Assembly (NCBI RefSeq): GCF_019972295.1
Contig: NZ_BLJA01000001.1
Span: 1,884,117-1,948,116, forward strand
From: Geobacter sp. AOG2
Lineage (GTDB): Bacteria; Desulfobacterota; Desulfuromonadia; Geobacterales; Pseudopelobacteraceae
DNA: 64,000 nucleotides
Direction: 5' to 3'
Position numbers and translations under genes: made by a program. This document shows, piece after piece, positions 61,059 through 64,000 of this stretch. The notes under the pieces are model-generated. The model saw only the letters and a list, made by a program, of their open reading frames with translations. It was not told the origin of the DNA and did no database searches. Within the stretch, counting starts at the first letter, position 1, and every line of letters starts with the position of its first letter.

Positions 61059-63596
61059 ATGATCGAAGCCTATTTAGCCCATGAAAAGGAACGGGCGGCC
61101 CAGGGAATCCCCGCGTTGCCGCTCACGCCCGAGCAGACCGCCGAGCTGTGCAAATTGTTGGTCAAACCCCCCAAGGGCAAGGAAAAATTCCTGCTGGACC
61201 TGATCACCAACCGCGTTTCCCCAGGCGTTGACCCTGCTGCCAAAGTCAAGGCCGAATTCCTGGCCGAGATCGTCAGCGGCAAGAAAAAGTCCCCCCTGAT
61301 CGACCAGGTAGCCGCCATCAAGTTGCTGGGCACCATGATCGGTGGTTATAACGTGGCTCCGCTGGTAGCGGCCCTGAAAGACAAGAAACTGGCCGACGCC
61401 GCCGCTACGGCACTCTCCCATATCACCCTGGTGTATGACGCCTTCGACGAGGTGGCAGCCCTGGCCAAGGCCAAAAATGCCGCAGCCGCCAAGGTGCTCA
61501 AATCCTGGGCCGACGCCGAGTGGTTCACCAGCCGCAAGGGCGTACCCGAGACCATCAAGGTCAAGGTCTACAAAGTGGACGGCGAGATCAACACCGACGA
61601 CTTCTCACCGGCCGGTGACGCCTGGAGCCGCCCCGATATCCCGCTGCACGCCCTGGCCATGGGCAAGACCCGCTTCAAGGACGGACTTGCCACCATCGCC
61701 AAGTTCCGCAAGGAAGGCTATCAGGTCGCCTTCGTTGGCGACGTGGTCGGTACCGGTTCCTCCCGCAAGTCGGCCTGCAACAGTGTATTGTGGGCCATCG
61801 GTGAAGAGATCCCCTGCGTACCCAACAAGAAAACCGCCGGTGTGATCATCGGCGGCGTCATCGCCCCGATCTTCTTTAATACCGCCCAGGACTCCGGCGC
61901 CCTGCCGCTCAAGGCCGACGTGACCGGCATGAAGACCGGCGACGTGATCGTGATCGACACCAAGAAGGGGGTCATCACCGATGAGAAGGGTAAGAAGGTT
62001 CTCTCCAAACTGACCATAGCTCCCAACACCGTACCCGACGAATTCCGCGCTGGCGGCCGCATCCCGCTGATCATCGGTCGCGCCGTTACCGACAAGGCCC
62101 GTAAAGCCTTAGGCCTCAAGCCGACCACGGTATTCACCCTGCCGGTGAATCCCAAGCCCAAGGCCAAGCAGGCCTTCTCCCTGGCGCAGAAGATGGTCGG
62201 TGTCGCCTGCGGCGTCACCGGCATCCTGCCCGGCACCGCCTGCGAGCCCAAGATGACCACCGTCGGTTCCCAGGACACCACCGGGCCCATGACCGCCGAC
62301 GAGTTGAAAGAACTGGCCTGCCTCAAGTTCCAGGCACCCATGTTCATGCAGTCCTTCTGCCACACCGCCGCTTACCCCAAGCCGGCCGACGTCAAGATGC
62401 ACAAGAACCTGCCCGGCTTCATCTCCGAGCGTGGCGGCGTGGCCCTGCGTCCCGGCGACGGCGTCATTCACTCCTGGCTGAACCGCCTGTTGACGCCCGA
62501 TACCGTCGGCACCGGCGGCGATTCCCATACCCGTTTCCCCATCGGTATCTCCTTCCCGGCCGGTTCCGGCCTGGTGGCCTTTGCCGGCGCCATGGGCTTC
62601 ATGCCCCTGGACATGCCCGAATCGGTCCTGGTGCGTTTCAAAGGCAAATTCAACCCCGGCATCACCCTGCGTGACGCCGTGAACGCTATCCCCTACTGGG
62701 CTATCAAGCAAGGTCTTCTGACCGTGCCCAAGAAAAACAAGGTCAACATCTTCAACGGCCGCATCCTGGAGATGGAGGGTCTGCCCGACCTGACCGTGGA
62801 GCAGGCCTTCGAACTGACCGACGCTGCCGCCGAGCGTTCGGCCGCCGCAGGTTGCATTCAGCTCTCCGAGAAGTCGGTAGCCACCTACCTCAAGTCCAAC
62901 GTGGCCCTGATGAAGAAGATGATCGCCGACGGCTATTCGGACAAGAAAACCCTGCAAAACCGCATCAAGGCGGTAGAGGCATGGCTCAAGAAGCCGAGCC
63001 TGTTGAAGGCCGACAAGGGTGCCGAATACGCAGCCGTGATCGAGATCAACCTGGCGGACATCAAGGAGCCGATCCTGGCCTGTCCGAACGATCCTGATGA
63101 CGTCAAACTGCTCTCCCAGGTCAAGGGGACCAAGATCCAGGACGTGTTCCTCGGTTCCTGCATGACCAACATCGGCCACTTCCGCGCCGCCGCCGAGATC
63201 TGGCGCGGCAGCAAGTTCAACCCGGATGTCCGCACCTGGATCTGCCCGCCGACCCGCATGGACCAGGCCCAGCTTAAGGACGAAGCCTACTTCTCGGTGT
63301 ACAGCGCCTTCGGCGCCCGTATCGAGATCGCCGGCTGCTCGCTCTGCATGGGCAACCAGGCCCGCGTACCCGACGGCGTCAACATGTTCTCCACCTCGAC
63401 CCGCAACTTCGATGACCGTATCGGCAACGGCGCCAAGGTCTATCTCGGTTCCGCCGAGTTGGGCGCGGTAACGGCGCTCATGGGTAAGCTGCCCACGCCG
63501 GCCGAGTATATGAAGGTTTACAAGGAGAAGATTGAGCCGAACAAGGAGAAGATCTATAAGTATCTGCAGTTCGACGAGATGCCGGAATACAAGTAG
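61059..63596 (+). CDS. acnB: Aconitate hydratase B
   Basis: 845 residues. TCA-cycle isomerisation of citrate to isocitrate. AcnB order: an N-terminal HEAT-like domain (~1-160), then the swivelling domain ([40 protein letters not shown]), then the catalytic domains. [4Fe-4S] cysteine motif: [16 protein letters not shown] with a further Cys in [31 protein letters not shown]. Start at 61059 ([12 protein letters not shown]) matches known AcnB; an upstream frame to 60972 overlaps the promoter. Confidence 0.97.
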   Translation: MIEAYLAHEKERAAQGIPALPLTPEQTAELCKLLVKPPKGKEKFLLDLITNRVSPGVDPAAKVKAEFLAEIVSGKKKSPLIDQVAAIKLLGTMIGGYNVAPLVAALKDKKLADAAATALSHITLVYDAFDEVAALAKAKNAAAAKVLKSWADAEWFTSRKGVPETIKVKVYKVDGEINTDDFSPAGDAWSRPDIPLHALAMGKTRFKDGLATIAKFRKEGYQVAFVGDVVGTGSSRKSACNSVLWAIGEEIPCVPNKKTAGVIIGGVIAPIFFNTAQDSGALPLKADVTGMKTGDVIVIDTKKGVITDEKGKKVLSKLTIAPNTVPDEFRAGGRIPLIIGRAVTDKARKALGLKPTTVFTLPVNPKPKAKQAFSLAQKMVGVACGVTGILPGTACEPKMTTVGSQDTTGPMTADELKELACLKFQAPMFMQSFCHTAAYPKPADVKMHKNLPGFISERGGVALRPGDGVIHSWLNRLLTPDTVGTGGDSHTRFPIGISFPAGSGLVAFAGAMGFMPLDMPESVLVRFKGKFNPGITLRDAVNAIPYWAIKQGLLTVPKKNKVNIFNGRILEMEGLPDLTVEQAFELTDAAAERSAAAGCIQLSEKSVATYLKSNVALMKKMIADGYSDKKTLQNRIKAVEAWLKKPSLLKADKGAEYAAVIEINLADIKEPILACPNDPDDVKLLSQVKGTKIQDVFLGSCMTNIGHFRAAAEIWRGSKFNPDVRTWICPPTRMDQAQLKDEAYFSVYSAFGARIEIAGCSLCMGNQARVPDGVNMFSTSTRNFDDRIGNGAKVYLGSAELGAVTALMGKLPTPAEYMKVYKEKIEPNKEKIYKYLQFDEMPEYK

Positions 63597-63644
63597 ATTT
63601 TGAGAGGAAATGCTTGAGGCTGAAAGGCTGATGGCATACTATGA

Positions 63645-63674
63645 CCCCCCGTTCCGGCTTGCCGGGACGGGGGG
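63645..63674 (+). terminator. Terminator after acnB
   Basis: CCCCCCGTTCCGGC / GCCGGGACGGGGGG stem (one mismatch/wobble) with a 2-base loop plus TGTTGTTTCTT downstream. Confidence 0.7.
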
Positions 63675-63723
63675 TGTTGTTTCTTCCGGTGCCATGTAAC
63701 CTTGGCGCCGGAGCAATTGAAAC

Positions 63724-63888
63724 TCATTCCCCGCGCCGCCGGAGCCTCAGGACGAACAGGTAGGTGACAAGCAGAAAAGGGAAGGTAGAAAAGGACGCTC
63801 CCAGGTTGCCCGCAAAGAGTTGCCAGGTTCCAAAGGCGACTACGCCAAGGACAAAGGCAAGGAGAATGGTCACGCCGAGTTTATTCAT
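63724..63888 (-). CDS. Small membrane protein ORF
   Basis: 54 residues, found by reading the minus strand after acnB: start ATG 63888, stop 63724. Two hydrophobic segments, VTILLAFVLGVVAFGTWQLF and FPFLLVTYLFVLRL, and a basic end (RRRGE). Two-helix layout plausible for a real small protein, but the ribosome site is weak (GGCGG) and no family is recognised. Right of it, to the window end, I see no feature. Confidence 0.45.
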   Translation of the reverse strand: MNKLGVTILLAFVLGVVAFGTWQLFAGNLGASFSTFPFLLVTYLFVLRLRRRGE

Positions 63889-64000
63889 GTGGTCCGCCGG
63901 TGCGGCGGCCGGATTGCCGTGCAGCCGCTTGTTGATGGAATGACACGCCGACTAGTGATAGCACACCATCGGCAGAAGCGCAAAGGGCTAAACGCGTGGC

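Overview
The window looks like chromosomal DNA of a Geobacteraceae-type anaerobe (Geobacter / Pelobacter propionicus group). This rests on gene content: a membrane-bound NiFe-hydrogenase b-cytochrome, B12-dependent ribonucleotide reductase, AcnB, a GlnB/GlnA pair behind a sigma-54 promoter, a large sigma-54 two-component system, a UbiD-type decarboxylase, PilZ, and many TPR and radical-SAM proteins. It is a moderately GC-rich, densely coded genome. I saw no tRNA, rRNA, CRISPR array, transposase or phage gene. The organism is an inference from content, not from a match.

Layout. 1-0.9 kb: end of a hydrogenase operon (b-cytochrome, terminator, maturation protease). 0.9-7 kb (minus strand): a five-gene run made of a phosphotransferase/P-loop kinase fusion, a small membrane protein, a 1082-residue symporter-STAC-GAF-SpoIIE phosphatase, a STAS antagonist and an RsbW-like kinase; this is a partner-switching module whose phosphatase is built into a transporter. 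7.1-12.4 kb (plus): TPR lipoprotein, peptide-type binding lipoprotein and two permeases, without ATPases. 12.5-18.5 kb (minus): CBS protein and livF-G-M-H-K, in which LivH carries a ~220-residue TPR-like insert. 18.6-22.7 kb: a sigma-54 promoter, two matching dyads, and an NtrC-type regulator with its sensor kinase, probably the controllers of the liv operon. 22.8-27.5 kb (plus): TPR protein, UbiD-family decarboxylase, ABC exporter pair. 27.5-29.3 kb: a secreted LVIVD-repeat protein flanked by ~245-bp direct repeats. 29.4-36.7 kb (minus): cca, EamA transporter, PLC-like protein, adenosine deaminase, methyltransferase, nrdJ with NrdR-type boxes. 36.9-46 kb (plus): beta-helix lipoprotein, cysteine desulfurase-like enzyme, PhoH/PIN, pyrF, rlmB, cydDC. 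46-52.4 kb: B12-radical SAM protein, acetyltransferase, PAS protein with divergent AraC regulator, double class II aldolase protein, M23 peptidase. 52.5-60 kb (plus): PilZ, glnB, glnA, M50 protease, trpS, scpA, mscL, scpB, Memo-like. 60-64 kb: membrane protein, acnB, a small membrane ORF.

Between genes lies a recurring family of imperfect inverted repeats built on a CACAGAGACACGGAG-like arm (eight or more places), plus a different TTGTTGAAAAA-armed element at 10.4 kb. The most distinctive items are the transporter-phosphatase partner switch, the TPR-bearing LivH, and the complete sigma-54 circuit (promoter, twin dyads, regulator, kinase) in front of the liv operon.
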